Of a stretch of DNA of 33,425 nt, positions 1 to 9,400 are shown piece by piece. The notes beneath the pieces are model-generated. The model was given only the letters and a program-made list of their open reading frames with translations. It was not told where the DNA came from and did not search any database. Origin of the DNA: Gynurincola endophyticus (GTDB lineage Bacteria > Bacteroidota > Bacteroidia > Chitinophagales > Chitinophagaceae); contig NZ_RCWL01000015.1 of assembly GCF_003991195.1 (NCBI RefSeq), forward strand, positions 1 through 33,425, in the 5' to 3' direction. Both the position numbers and the translations under genes were made by a program. Numbering within the stretch: position 1 is the stretch's first letter; each line of letters opens with the position of its first letter.

Positions 1-55
1 TACCGCCTCACTACCAATACCTTAAGAACTATCCCCCTTTTTCAAAAGCGGAGCG

Positions 56-88
56 CAAAGATAGGAAAGTTTCAGAATATCAACCAAA
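56..88 (-). promoter_or_regulatory. Bacteroidota-type promoter firing leftward (inner copy)
   Basis: On the minus strand there is a perfect TAnnTTTG -7 box (TATCTTTG, complement of 56-63). A TTTG element (complement of 85-88) lies 21 nt upstream, matching the Bacteroidota housekeeping promoter layout. It drives transcription out of the left edge. Downstream (complement of 20-55) comes a leader with a GAAAAAGGGGG stretch and TAGTTCTTAAGG, which closely resembles the leader after the promoter at 166-197. Boxes are seen directly; promoter activity is inferred. Confidence 0.6.
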
Positions 89-165
89 TTTATTTTTAAA
101 TATTTTCGGTTTATTTTTCTGAGAATCAATCCTTCAATGAACTACCCCTTTTCGTTTTGGGAGTG

Positions 166-197
166 CAAATATAGAGCAGGTTTTTATTCCTTCCAAA
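166..197 (-). promoter_or_regulatory. Bacteroidota-type promoter firing leftward (outer copy)
   Basis: On the minus strand a TATATTTG -7 box (complement of 166-173) follows a TTTG element (complement of 194-197) by 20 nt. It transcribes into the second promoter at 56-88. Its leader (complement of 131-165) carries GAAAAGGGG followed by TAGTTCATTGAAGG, parallel to the second module. Tandem promoters with GTTCATTGAA-type leaders are familiar from Bacteroidota rRNA operons, so a stable-RNA operon left of the window is the likely target. That assignment is inference. Confidence 0.6.
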
Positions 198-286
198 TTA
201 TTCTGCAATATTTTTCTCTTTATTGCTTTTTTCCTCTTATTTCCGTATTATTAACTACGACCTTTTCCTTTATTTAAACCTTTCCA

Positions 287-871
287 ATGACTTGCTCTAA
301 CTGTAAACAGGCTATCAGTACTGCTGATACCAAATGCCCTCATTGTAATTATACTATTACGAGGCATTTAAAGATTAATTACCCGAAAGCCAGCCTGGGT
401 AAACGATTCGCCGCCGCCGTAATCGATTATCTCCTTTTAAGCGTCCCCATCTTTCTTTATACGTTCGGTTACACGATTGACAGGGCGCGTATTCTAAACA
501 ATGAAGAACAGCTGGCCGCTGATTATAACAGTCTGATTTATATTACCAGTGCACTTTACTTTATTTACTACCTCTTACACGATGCAATTCTGAAAGATAA
601 AAGCATCGGAAAGTATGCTATGGGACTGCGTGTGGTAAATATTAAAAACAATCAACGTATTTCGCTGATCGATTCCGTTAAAAGAAATGGTATACTTGCC
701 ATTGCCGCTGTTATCCCCTATGTGAACTCGCTCTATGTAATTGCTGAAGTGATTTTTATCCTGATGAGCCCGAAAGGACAAAGAATAGCCGACTCTCTGC
801 TTCATTACCAGGTGGTTGAAACAGATCAGCTCAGTATGATTATAGAAACGTATGAAATTGAAGATTTCTAA
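287..871 (+). CDS. Zinc-ribbon RDD family membrane protein
   Basis: A 194-residue inner-membrane protein. The N-terminus has a zinc-ribbon-like pair of cysteine motifs, C3-x-x-C6 and C17-x-x-C20. An RDD domain follows, with the RDD signature in modified form at GKRFAAAVIDYLLL (about 38-51) and the conserved KSIGKYAMGLRVV segment (about 105-117). Hydrophobic segments sit near 41-64, 84-103 and 134-160. RDD proteins are poorly characterised; some are linked to transport or ion homeostasis. It is the first + strand gene after the leftward promoters, and 164 nt separate it from the large gene that follows. There is no evidence for a shared function. Family call is firm; molecular role unknown. 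Confidence 0.85.
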   Translation: MTCSNCKQAISTADTKCPHCNYTITRHLKINYPKASLGKRFAAAVIDYLLLSVPIFLYTFGYTIDRARILNNEEQLAADYNSLIYITSALYFIYYLLHDAILKDKSIGKYAMGLRVVNIKNNQRISLIDSVKRNGILAIAAVIPYVNSLYVIAEVIFILMSPKGQRIADSLLHYQVVETDQLSMIIETYEIEDF

Positions 872-913
872 TCTTTAACAAAGCTTTCCACTAAGTGGTA
901 GTACCGCTTAATG

Positions 914-1034
914 GTAAATTGATTAGCTACTACTAAAAGGTTATATGTGAAATAGTTATTATATGAAACTTTCCTTTAACTTGCCGTACCCTCTCTGATC
1001 GTAGCATTTCATATAACCTTATTAATCAATTTAC
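914..1034. repeat. Bipartite inverted repeat abutting the start of the giant gene
   Basis: Two pairs of arms are nested. GTAAATTGATTA (914-925) is the perfect complement of 1023-1034. AAGGTTATATGTGAAAT (937-953) pairs with ATTTCATATAACCTT (1006-1020) except for a 2-nt TG bulge. The right arms end one base before the ATG at 1036. The enclosed segment (954-1005) holds a further TTATATGAAA copy at 958-967. It could fold as a long leader hairpin, bind a dimeric regulator, or be the border of an invertible promoter. The arms are seen directly; function is unknown. Confidence 0.65.
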
Positions 1035-1035
1035 T

Positions 1036-4000
1036 ATGGAACGCACTGACATCCAATCAGTGCTCGGCTTTCTGACCGGTTCGCTCAAACCGGCCGATAG
1101 TCAAGCAGCTGCAGCACTTAACCTGGCACAAGAGAGAATGGGGCGCGTTTTACTCCAGAAAAAGGAGTTGGATCTGCCTATTCTGAAAACCATTCCGGCA
1201 AAAGAACTTTTTACCCCGGCTGCCATCGACCTCCAAAAAATTGAAAAACTCACAGAAAATATCCGTGAAAGTCAGGAAGAAGAACTGTTTTATATACGCA
1301 GTGCAGAGTCCGTTCACCCGTTACTTGAAGCAGCACAACCTCTTTGGGCCAGAGCCAGTAAACCGGTACAGACCTTCGGACCTTTTCCGGACGGAGACGG
1401 CCGAAATATTTTTATAGACTTCTACAGGGTAGTGAAACTGGTTACTTTGTACGTAGGTACTACTCCCATCCTGTCTTTTTCTAGCACTTTAAGATCTTCA
1501 CCACTGATTCCGAATCCGGCTTTAGGTACACAACTTACCCTCAACAAAGGCTCTTTATGGGTAAATGCACAGTTGCTGAATGTAAACGCCGCACCTACCC
1601 TTTTCGCCGGTTTCGACATTACGAAAGGAACCCTCACCCTTTCGAAAGCACCAACGCTTACCAACAACAGATATACGCTTACCTCAGGAACCACCATTCA
1701 ATTAGAACTTACCTTAGCAAACTCCAATTCAACTCCTAACTCTTCTTCCGTAGCACTCGACACCAACACCATCAAGCTCGAATTCCCAACTGATATCTTT
1801 TTATCAGGTAACACACAAAAACTATCTTTCAGTACCAAAAACAAAGGAATCTGTAAAGCCTACGAGTACAGTTCTGACTATGCGGTAGGATCCTCTGCTG
1901 CATTCGGCTTCAACGCGGCTGACAAAGTGCTGGAACTTCCGCTTTCCTTTAATCAAAACGTTTTTGCGAACAAAACAAATGATAATAAGTATTTCAATGT
2001 TTCAGGAAATACAATAGCCAAAGCCTTACATTGGGTTTTTCCTTTGTCTGCTATTAATTTCAATCAGATTCCTGCTGCCACTAATAACTTTTTCCTGAAA
2101 GTAACGCTCGACAAAGGGCTTTCTATCAACTGGAGACATTTAAAATACCAGGCATTCTTACTTCAGAAACCTGTATTATATATCAATAAAAGTAATATTC
2201 TGTGGAAGGACGAGGAAGCTTACGGCTTAGAAGGAGCTACCCATCTTGATCTCTGGAAAACTAAAGCAGCCCACCTTAGAAGCACATTGGATATTACTTA
2301 TACAAAGAAACAGATCCTGGCTTTTTTAAGCGACGCCGATCAAAACATGGAAATGGTTTCTACACTCGGTAATGTAACCGGAAATTTCGACCGGCCCATT
2401 TCAGTTAGAAACACGGTCTTCAAACTGGATAGCCAATTGACTATTGTTGCTTTCATTCAGAAAGCCGAAGGTATTTTCTTTGGTATGTTTGATCACAATC
2501 TACTCGAAGACCGTCCTGCCATGGCCAGTGTTATACACGGTATTGCGTTGCATAATGCACTGTTTAAAGTATCCAACTTCGCTCAGTGCCTTTTCAACAG
2601 TAAACTGCATGACACCAACGATCAGGTAGAAAAAGCCAGCATTTTCTTAACCCACTTATTATACGGTTATCAACCAACACTTCCAGACCCTTACATTGGT
2701 AACTTTGTTTATTGGCAAAGGCTTACCGGCAGTATGAGAGACGGTCGTTCGATGCCACTTATCTATCATATTCAGCTCAATAATGGCGGTAAAGAAAGTG
2801 AAACCCTCGCCACCAAATTTTACTTTGGTACGATGCCAACACTGAATGACCTGAATCTTCCGGAAGATACGGATCCTGCACCAGCACCAATACCAGCACC
2901 TAAAGATGAAAAGACGCCTTCGCGTAAAGAACTTTTCGAGAAACTGAACCGGCCCGGCAGGTTCAAAACAGAACTGGTAAACGAACCACTGGCGAAAGAA
3001 ATAAAAAAAATTATTAAAAAAACCGATCTGCAGAATAGCCTTGAAGGACTTTCGATTAATAAATTAAAGCCCGCATTATCTAACAAAATGGAATCGGTGA
3101 TTGCAGTGTCGAGATTATGGAAAGACATTATCATCAGAGATAAAATACCCACCGAAGAGTTCCGGTTAAATATCATAGATCCTGGTATTAAGGAAAGAGC
3201 GGATGGTTTATTATTCAAAGAGCGCAGGTACGAACAGGTTTATCAGGATCATATTATCGGAGCACGCCTCGATAATGAGTTTTTCTCATTGCTTGATATC
3301 AGTTCGAATGCCAATCAGATGGGAGTAAGTATCAGCGGTGAACAATTATTTGTTCCTACTGCAAGGCTTCGGGAGAAAACAACCGGAGAATTTGATACCG
3401 TTCAGGCAGGTGCATTGAACTTTAAAGTAGAAGGAATGGAGGTGTTGTTCGAAAACGACCGCATCAGAAACTTTATGCTCCCTCAACACGCATGGGAACC
3501 CGTATTAAACTTATCTGCAATCAGCCCGTTAAAAGAAATGGACCCTAACATCGGTGTTCATTTCTTTCAAGACAATGGCGGACCTTCGCGTATTGCCAAT
3601 AACAGTAAAAAATTTATTGCGCTTACACCAATTGCGGCCATTGATGCAATGATCGAAGATTTCAAAAACAATTCATCCAACTATACACTGGCAGCCTTTA
3701 CTCTTCCTTTCGGAATGAAAGCCGTGAGTGTATTAAATCATAAAGGAAACGAAACGGTTAAACCCAAAATTGAAAATATCCGCCCTAAATTCAGAAAACA
3801 AAATGACGGATCTTTTCTTTTTGAAGGAGGGCATCAGATCAGCCTGAAAGCAGGTAACCATGCACGTAACAGGCAATATCCCGGTATTGCACCCGACTCA
3901 AATATGTTTCCGGGCTTTACAGTTCAACTGAACAATTATGCAGATGAGTTAGGAATGCCCAGTGGAAAAAGTCACCTGGGCGATACCGTAACCAATACTT

Positions 4001-6423
4001 TCAATCTTGAATTTTTCCATTCTTTTATTACCAATCCTGATTTAAAACTCAGCAGAGGTGTTCCGGTAACCAGAGTTGATTTAACCGGTTATGGTACGAA
4101 TATGCTCAGTAATTGGGTGAGTTCAGCCGCTGCATTAAACGAAGTGAGTCAGGCAAAGTTTGATACATTCCATGGCAGAACTGCCCATGAAGTGATTCAG
4201 ATTAAAAGCATGATTTATCCCTGGGGCATCAGAGTGGTAAGAACCATTACTACTTATCGCGGAAAGAACGGTCGCGTATTCCGCGAAGATTCCGGTTGGC
4301 AGTGCGAATCAGACGGTATGTTCAACTTCAGGGTAAAAGGTATCACTACCGATCCCTTTAGCTTCCATCCCGGCCTGATGCATGGTATTATTAATATTCA
4401 GAATATCCGTGAAACTTTAGACATTTCACCTTTTGTAAGAGGAAATGTAAAACTGGATCCCGTTTATTTCGATGGCGATATCATTCTTGAAAATGTGAGT
4501 CAGGGAGGTACCAATCACAGAGTTCCCTCTAAAAAAATTTTAGGATACTTACACAACCTCCCGCAAGGACAATTGATTACAGAAAACGACCTCGCCGCTT
4601 TAATCAGAAACCAACCGCAACTGAACATCGGTGGTGCGATTGATTGTGTAATGAACCTGCATCAATCAGAACAGCTGGTTCGTATCCATCGCTTTGATAT
4701 GAACTTATGTACCGATCAATCTGGTAAACATAGTTTTGTCGGAGCACTGCGAGGAAATGCCATTTTACCAAATGACGGCAGCTGGACGGTTGTTGAACAC
4801 GACACTGATACCGGTGAAGTTTATCCTATAAATACAGAACAAGGCGTAGCATTTGTGCGAAACGGTTTGTGGGAAGCAGGCAAACTATCTCCTTCAGTAA
4901 ACCTGACCAAAGAACTGGCGAAAATGTCACATCCGCAACAACTATTGTTGCACTATACTCAATTCAAAAAGAATTACGGTATTCTTCAAAATACCAATAC
5001 ACAAAAAACTTTATTCTTAGCCCCGGCTTACGAAAAATCAAGACGAGCCATACTCGGAAGAATTCCACCGCTTTTTGCCGATGCTCACCGGCTAATGAAA
5101 AGCTCGGGCATTTTTGCCAATATCGGTGATGCAGTTACCAATTATGGTGCTGCCATTCTATTGGATAAAGGAAGAAATGAAGCAAACGCCGTTATCGATG
5201 CTTTCAAAGAACTCAATTTGGAAGATGCAGGTAAAAAAGTATTCGAACTGATTGTGATCGACGTTAAAAAAGAAGGTGAAAAAGTTATTGAAAAGGGAAT
5301 CCGCCTGGCCAAAAACGAAGTGAACAATGTTCTGGACAAAGCCTTCAAATTTGATCTGCCCGAAGGTAAGTTTTACATCGTGGAAGAAGACATGTTCAAG
5401 CTATACGTAGAATATGTAGCACCACAACAGGCACCGGTTAATTATGACAAATACTACGGTAAAACTTTACTCGATTATGATTTCAATTCACTAAAAAATG
5501 ATTTTACCGATCAGTGGAAATCACGTCTCAGCAATATTGCTCTGGTAGTTGATTTAGGACCGATAAAAAGGCTTGTATCTGTAAAAGCCAATTTCAACTC
5601 ACAGAAAGGCGATGCTACCAATTTCGGCGGTAGTAAAAACGGAATCGGATTACCGACTCCGGAAATTGTTTTCAGCCCTGAGTTAAAGCCCATCATGGAC
5701 ATTCTTGACGTTCTGGCAAAACTCAGCGGTGGTGGTTACGACGATGTGATTAAAAACGGTTTGAAAATAGCCATGAGCAATAGTGGAGAAATCTGGCAAT
5801 ACAAATATGAGATTGATAAATCTATTCCACTCATCAGATTCCCGGCACAGGATGAACTGTACAACAATGCCACTACTCCATTAAAACTCGAATGCGGGCT
5901 TACCCTGGGGGCTTATTTTAATGCTGCACTGAAAGTCACCAATGACCTGAATCAACTGATTCCGACTGCAGGTGCTTATTTAGGATTTACCGGTGGTATT
6001 GAAGTGTTATGTACCAGCGTAGGAGCCGGTTCTATTTATGCAATCGGTAAGGTCGGATTACAAATTTCGGCCGATACCTCAGGTAAAGCCGATCTGATGA
6101 TGACTTTCGGATTCGGTGTTAAAATAGCGGTGAGCTTACCAGTAGTAGGGCATGCAAGTGTCAGCTTTATGGTAGGAGTTGAATTAATCATCAGTACCGA
6201 AGGAGTTGAATGTACTGCGATCATGGTATTTAAAGGAAATGCCAGTTTATTGGGTGGCATTGTAGCCGTTACTATCATGATTGAAGCAAAAGGAGGGGTT
6301 AAAAAGATCGGAAACAAAACCGAATGTAAGGCACAGGTAACTTTTGCATTAGACATCAGTATTTTCCTGGTTATTGATATTTCATTCTCAAAAACCTGGG
6401 GCGAAGATCGCCAGATTGCTTAA
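1036..6423 (+). CDS. Giant uncharacterised protein (1795 aa), first of a pair
   Basis: I do not recognise this family. There is no signal peptide, so it is cytoplasmic or exported by a non-Sec route. Visible organisation: an N-terminal half (1 to about 610) with a short helical start (LNLAQERMGRVLLQKKELDL) and Ser/Thr/Asn-rich beta-like segments; a Pro/Ala-rich linker at about 610-627; a long central region, including GYG and W/Y-rich segments at about 1010-1130; a charged helical stretch near 1385-1445 (many K/E); and a C-terminal block of about 180 residues (about 1615-1795) made of glycine-rich alternating hydrophobic strands. No Rhs/YD repeats, nuclease or protease motifs are visible. It is followed after 19 nt by the second giant gene and is probably co-transcribed with it. 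The start at 1036 follows directly after an inverted-repeat leader. Confidence 0.9.
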   Translation: MERTDIQSVLGFLTGSLKPADSQAAAALNLAQERMGRVLLQKKELDLPILKTIPAKELFTPAAIDLQKIEKLTENIRESQEEELFYIRSAESVHPLLEAAQPLWARASKPVQTFGPFPDGDGRNIFIDFYRVVKLVTLYVGTTPILSFSSTLRSSPLIPNPALGTQLTLNKGSLWVNAQLLNVNAAPTLFAGFDITKGTLTLSKAPTLTNNRYTLTSGTTIQLELTLANSNSTPNSSSVALDTNTIKLEFPTDIFLSGNTQKLSFSTKNKGICKAYEYSSDYAVGSSAAFGFNAADKVLELPLSFNQNVFANKTNDNKYFNVSGNTIAKALHWVFPLSAINFNQIPAATNNFFLKVTLDKGLSINWRHLKYQAFLLQKPVLYINKSNILWKDEEAYGLEGATHLDLWKTKAAHLRSTLDITYTKKQILAFLSDADQNMEMVSTLGNVTGNFDRPISVRNTVFKLDSQLTIVAFIQKAEGIFFGMFDHNLLEDRPAMASVIHGIALHNALFKVSNFAQCLFNSKLHDTNDQVEKASIFLTHLLYGYQPTLPDPYIGNFVYWQRLTGSMRDGRSMPLIYHIQLNNGGKESETLATKFYFGTMPTLNDLNLPEDTDPAPAPIPAPKDEKTPSRKELFEKLNRPGRFKTELVNEPLAKEIKKIIKKTDLQNSLEGLSINKLKPALSNKMESVIAVSRLWKDIIIRDKIPTEEFRLNIIDPGIKERADGLLFKERRYEQVYQDHIIGARLDNEFFSLLDISSNANQMGVSISGEQLFVPTARLREKTTGEFDTVQAGALNFKVEGMEVLFENDRIRNFMLPQHAWEPVLNLSAISPLKEMDPNIGVHFFQDNGGPSRIANNSKKFIALTPIAAIDAMIEDFKNNSSNYTLAAFTLPFGMKAVSVLNHKGNETVKPKIENIRPKFRKQNDGSFLFEGGHQISLKAGNHARNRQYPGIAPDSNMFPGFTVQLNNYADELGMPSGKSHLGDTVTNTFNLEFFHSFITNPDLKLSRGVPVTRVDLTGYGTNMLSNWVSSAAALNEVSQAKFDTFHGRTAHEVIQIKSMIYPWGIRVVRTITTYRGKNGRVFREDSGWQCESDGMFNFRVKGITTDPFSFHPGLMHGIINIQNIRETLDISPFVRGNVKLDPVYFDGDIILENVSQGGTNHRVPSKKILGYLHNLPQGQLITENDLAALIRNQPQLNIGGAIDCVMNLHQSEQLVRIHRFDMNLCTDQSGKHSFVGALRGNAILPNDGSWTVVEHDTDTGEVYPINTEQGVAFVRNGLWEAGKLSPSVNLTKELAKMSHPQQLLLHYTQFKKNYGILQNTNTQKTLFLAPAYEKSRRAILGRIPPLFADAHRLMKSSGIFANIGDAVTNYGAAILLDKGRNEANAVIDAFKELNLEDAGKKVFELIVIDVKKEGEKVIEKGIRLAKNEVNNVLDKAFKFDLPEGKFYIVEEDMFKLYVEYVAPQQAPVNYDKYYGKTLLDYDFNSLKNDFTDQWKSRLSNIALVVDLGPIKRLVSVKANFNSQKGDATNFGGSKNGIGLPTPEIVFSPELKPIMDILDVLAKLSGGGYDDVIKNGLKIAMSNSGEIWQYKYEIDKSIPLIRFPAQDELYNNATTPLKLECGLTLGAYFNAALKVTNDLNQLIPTAGAYLGFTGGIEVLCTSVGAGSIYAIGKVGLQISADTSGKADLMMTFGFGVKIAVSLPVVGHASVSFMVGVELIISTEGVECTAIMVFKGNASLLGGIVAVTIMIEAKGGVKKIGNKTECKAQVTFALDISIFLVIDISFSKTWGEDRQIA

Positions 6424-6442
6424 CCATTTAATCATTCAAATT

Positions 6443-9400
6443 ATGAATCTTCAAAGATATACCATCATGGTTTTTCCTCAACGCGTTGAAGGAAATTCCC
6501 TGTCAGTAAATATTGTTCTGATTCCTAAAAATTATTCTCCGTTTACTCCCTATAATCTTGGTGTTCCGAACGGAAATCAGTTAATTCCGTTTGCTACGTT
6601 TCAACCGAATTTCAAATTTAAATGGCTGAAAAAAACCGAAGAGTGGCCGGTATACAATGCTACGGCCAGTGAATTAGTTACACTCACATCGCAGGTCGAC
6701 TACTCAAAAGCCACTCGCAAAGAACTGGTTTTACGAGGTATTGAAACTGATTTTAACGGAAAAATCAATGCCGATATTCAAACCGATAAAGCAGAGCAAC
6801 CATTAGAAATTAACCGGTCAGTTAATAAATATCTGCCGCACTCTTACAGAGATGCTTTCAATTTTACGCAACCCCGCCATTCAAATGCAAAAATTGACGA
6901 CAGCTACCATTGCGCTATGAAAGCACCAAAAGATCCGGTACCCAACTGGCAACCGGATGTTGACAAAATAAGCTGGGGACAAATTTATGCACATATTCTT
7001 CGTCAACCTATGTTGGCGATGGCTTGCGGATTTATTTATTCTGCTACTATTGAATTAACTGACGAAGCTAAAAAGGGCGGTTATCTTTTTTGCGAAATCA
7101 TCAATGAAGAATACCGCGCTGTGCAAGCTTATAGTTATGAAAATTCCGACAACCCTTTTATTAAATCATATGCCGCACGTATTCCTGCATTAGATAAGAA
7201 CCGGCCTGTTTTTGCACCCGTTTTATTTCCGGTTTTATTCAAATCGGAAGTACACCCATTGCAAGTACCTATAGGTAACTGGGACCAGGTATTTGCTGAA
7301 GCCAATCAATACAATGACGGTTTCGCCAAAATCGTACACGCCAATCAACCCGTGAGTGTAAATATTCTGGAAGAAAGAAATGACGGCACACATCCTTCTG
7401 ATGAAGCAGGCATCCGCCTCGCCTGGGATGACGAACAGATTCTCGAATGGTATATCCGTCAATTGGCAAAAGCCCCCGGAGAATCTAAACGGATTGATGC
7501 ACCCATCGGTATTTACGGTTATGCCATTGATGTAAAAAAAGACGATAGTACCTGGCAAAGCCTGAATACAGTAGTTACCAAAGCTAATTATCAGATCGGC
7601 GGTACCGCACTCAACAATGACATCAATCAATCGATTGAATTACCCTATCAGGTATTTCCTACACAGATTGATAATAACAAAAATCAACCCTTCTGGCTAC
7701 CGATGTATTTTACCCACTGGACCGGTAAAAACATGGTACTGAAAGATACAGATGCCATTGAAATATTCCGCAACGAAACCACGGTAGATCCTAATAACAT
7801 GTACCATCCGGCACCGCTGGAATTTGAACTGACCTACGGACATGAGTATGAATTCAGAGTAAGAATGAAAGACCTTAGCGGTGGCGGACCTTCCGTTAAT
7901 GAAAAAGCGGTAAACATCGCCGCCTCTCCTACTGCGAAATGGCATTTCAGAAGATTCTTAAATCCGAACTTATGCCGGGTTGAATTACCGCCGCTTTTAA
8001 AAAACAATAAAGTAAATTATTTCAATGCTACCGGAAGTGTAGATAATCCGGTTTTTGAACGTACACCCGTGATTGAAGTAAAACGGCCGCTGTTAGGATA
8101 TCCGGCTGTTTTGTTTACAAACAAATATTCCGATGCCGTACAAAAATTAAAAGCTATTACCGCCAGTATCGGAACCAACCAGGGTAAAGTTCCGGCATTG
8201 GCCGATCCGGATGTAACCCATCTGAATATCCGTGTGTATGTTGAATCGCTCGGACTTGATCATCAATTGAGTGAAACCGGAAAAGATAATTACATACTAC
8301 TCTACGAAACCAAAAGAGCTTTTTCTAAAAGCGATTTTGATGCCCAACTGAATGTACCTGTTCAATTCATGGATATTCCTGTTTTAAGTTTTGGAAATGT
8401 CATCAATCCTTTCAACAGAAATGATTTGTTATTAGAACAGGTTCATCAAATGAATGCGCTTCCTTTGCCTACAGCCCGAAATGTAAAAGTAGTAGTTGCC
8501 GGTATTTGTGAAGGTGATGAAAAGTATTTCGGTAATATTTCTTCTGACAGACTCTTTGATTCACGTTACGGCAAAGAACACCACTTTGCTTTTTATCATC
8601 CTTCGTTGAATGAAACGAATCTGCTTCAACCATTACCGCTCATTCAACCCTTACAGGGAATTTATTTGCAACCGGATGCTTATCCGGAAGCATTGCTGAA
8701 AAAATATGACCTCGCAGATCAGTTCGCGTTGCCCAACATCATGCAACGACTGGCTCAGCAACTACACCTGAATCATAATGGAATGACATTGATGGGAAGA
8801 AAAGGACACCGCGTAATTTTTGGCTGCAGTGAAAGAATACGCCATCACCTGGCACCCGATCATTCCAGTGTTACTTTCGGATCAAAGTCTGATTTACAAA
8901 ACCACTGGCTGGTAGTAACAGCCTACCAGCTCAACCGCGACTGGTCGTGGCAGGGAAACGAAGACATCAGCTTTACCATTAAAAGAGATAAAAGATGGTG
9001 GCGCGATAACAATACCTTCCTCACTGCTGAAAAAGTAGGCGAATTGTCATTAAAAAGAACCGCCTCCTTTGAATCACTACAAGCAGATGATTTCGGTATT
9101 GTAAACCGCAGCAGTACCACACTTATTTTTATAGATGCAGTCGATCCCAAAAAAGACGGGTATACATCCAATCCTTTTCCTGATGAAATTTATACTAAAT
9201 ATTCTATTGAAGCACACTTAAAGCCGGCTCATCAGCTGGGAGATAATGCTTACAAAACAGAATTGAGGTTGCCTTGTACCGTACCTCCCGTACAAATGCC
9301 TGAAATTGTCGGAGTAGGAATAGCCTTTTCCAAATATGAAAAAAACGAAAAATACAGCGCTACTACTCCGAGAAAAAAACACCTTTGGGTTGAACTGAAA

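Noticed and set aside
6374-6442. Upstream extension of the 1420-aa gene to the first ATG in frame
   Set aside because: It would overlap the end of the 1795-aa gene by 50 nt; the ATG at 6443 gives a clean 19-nt gap.
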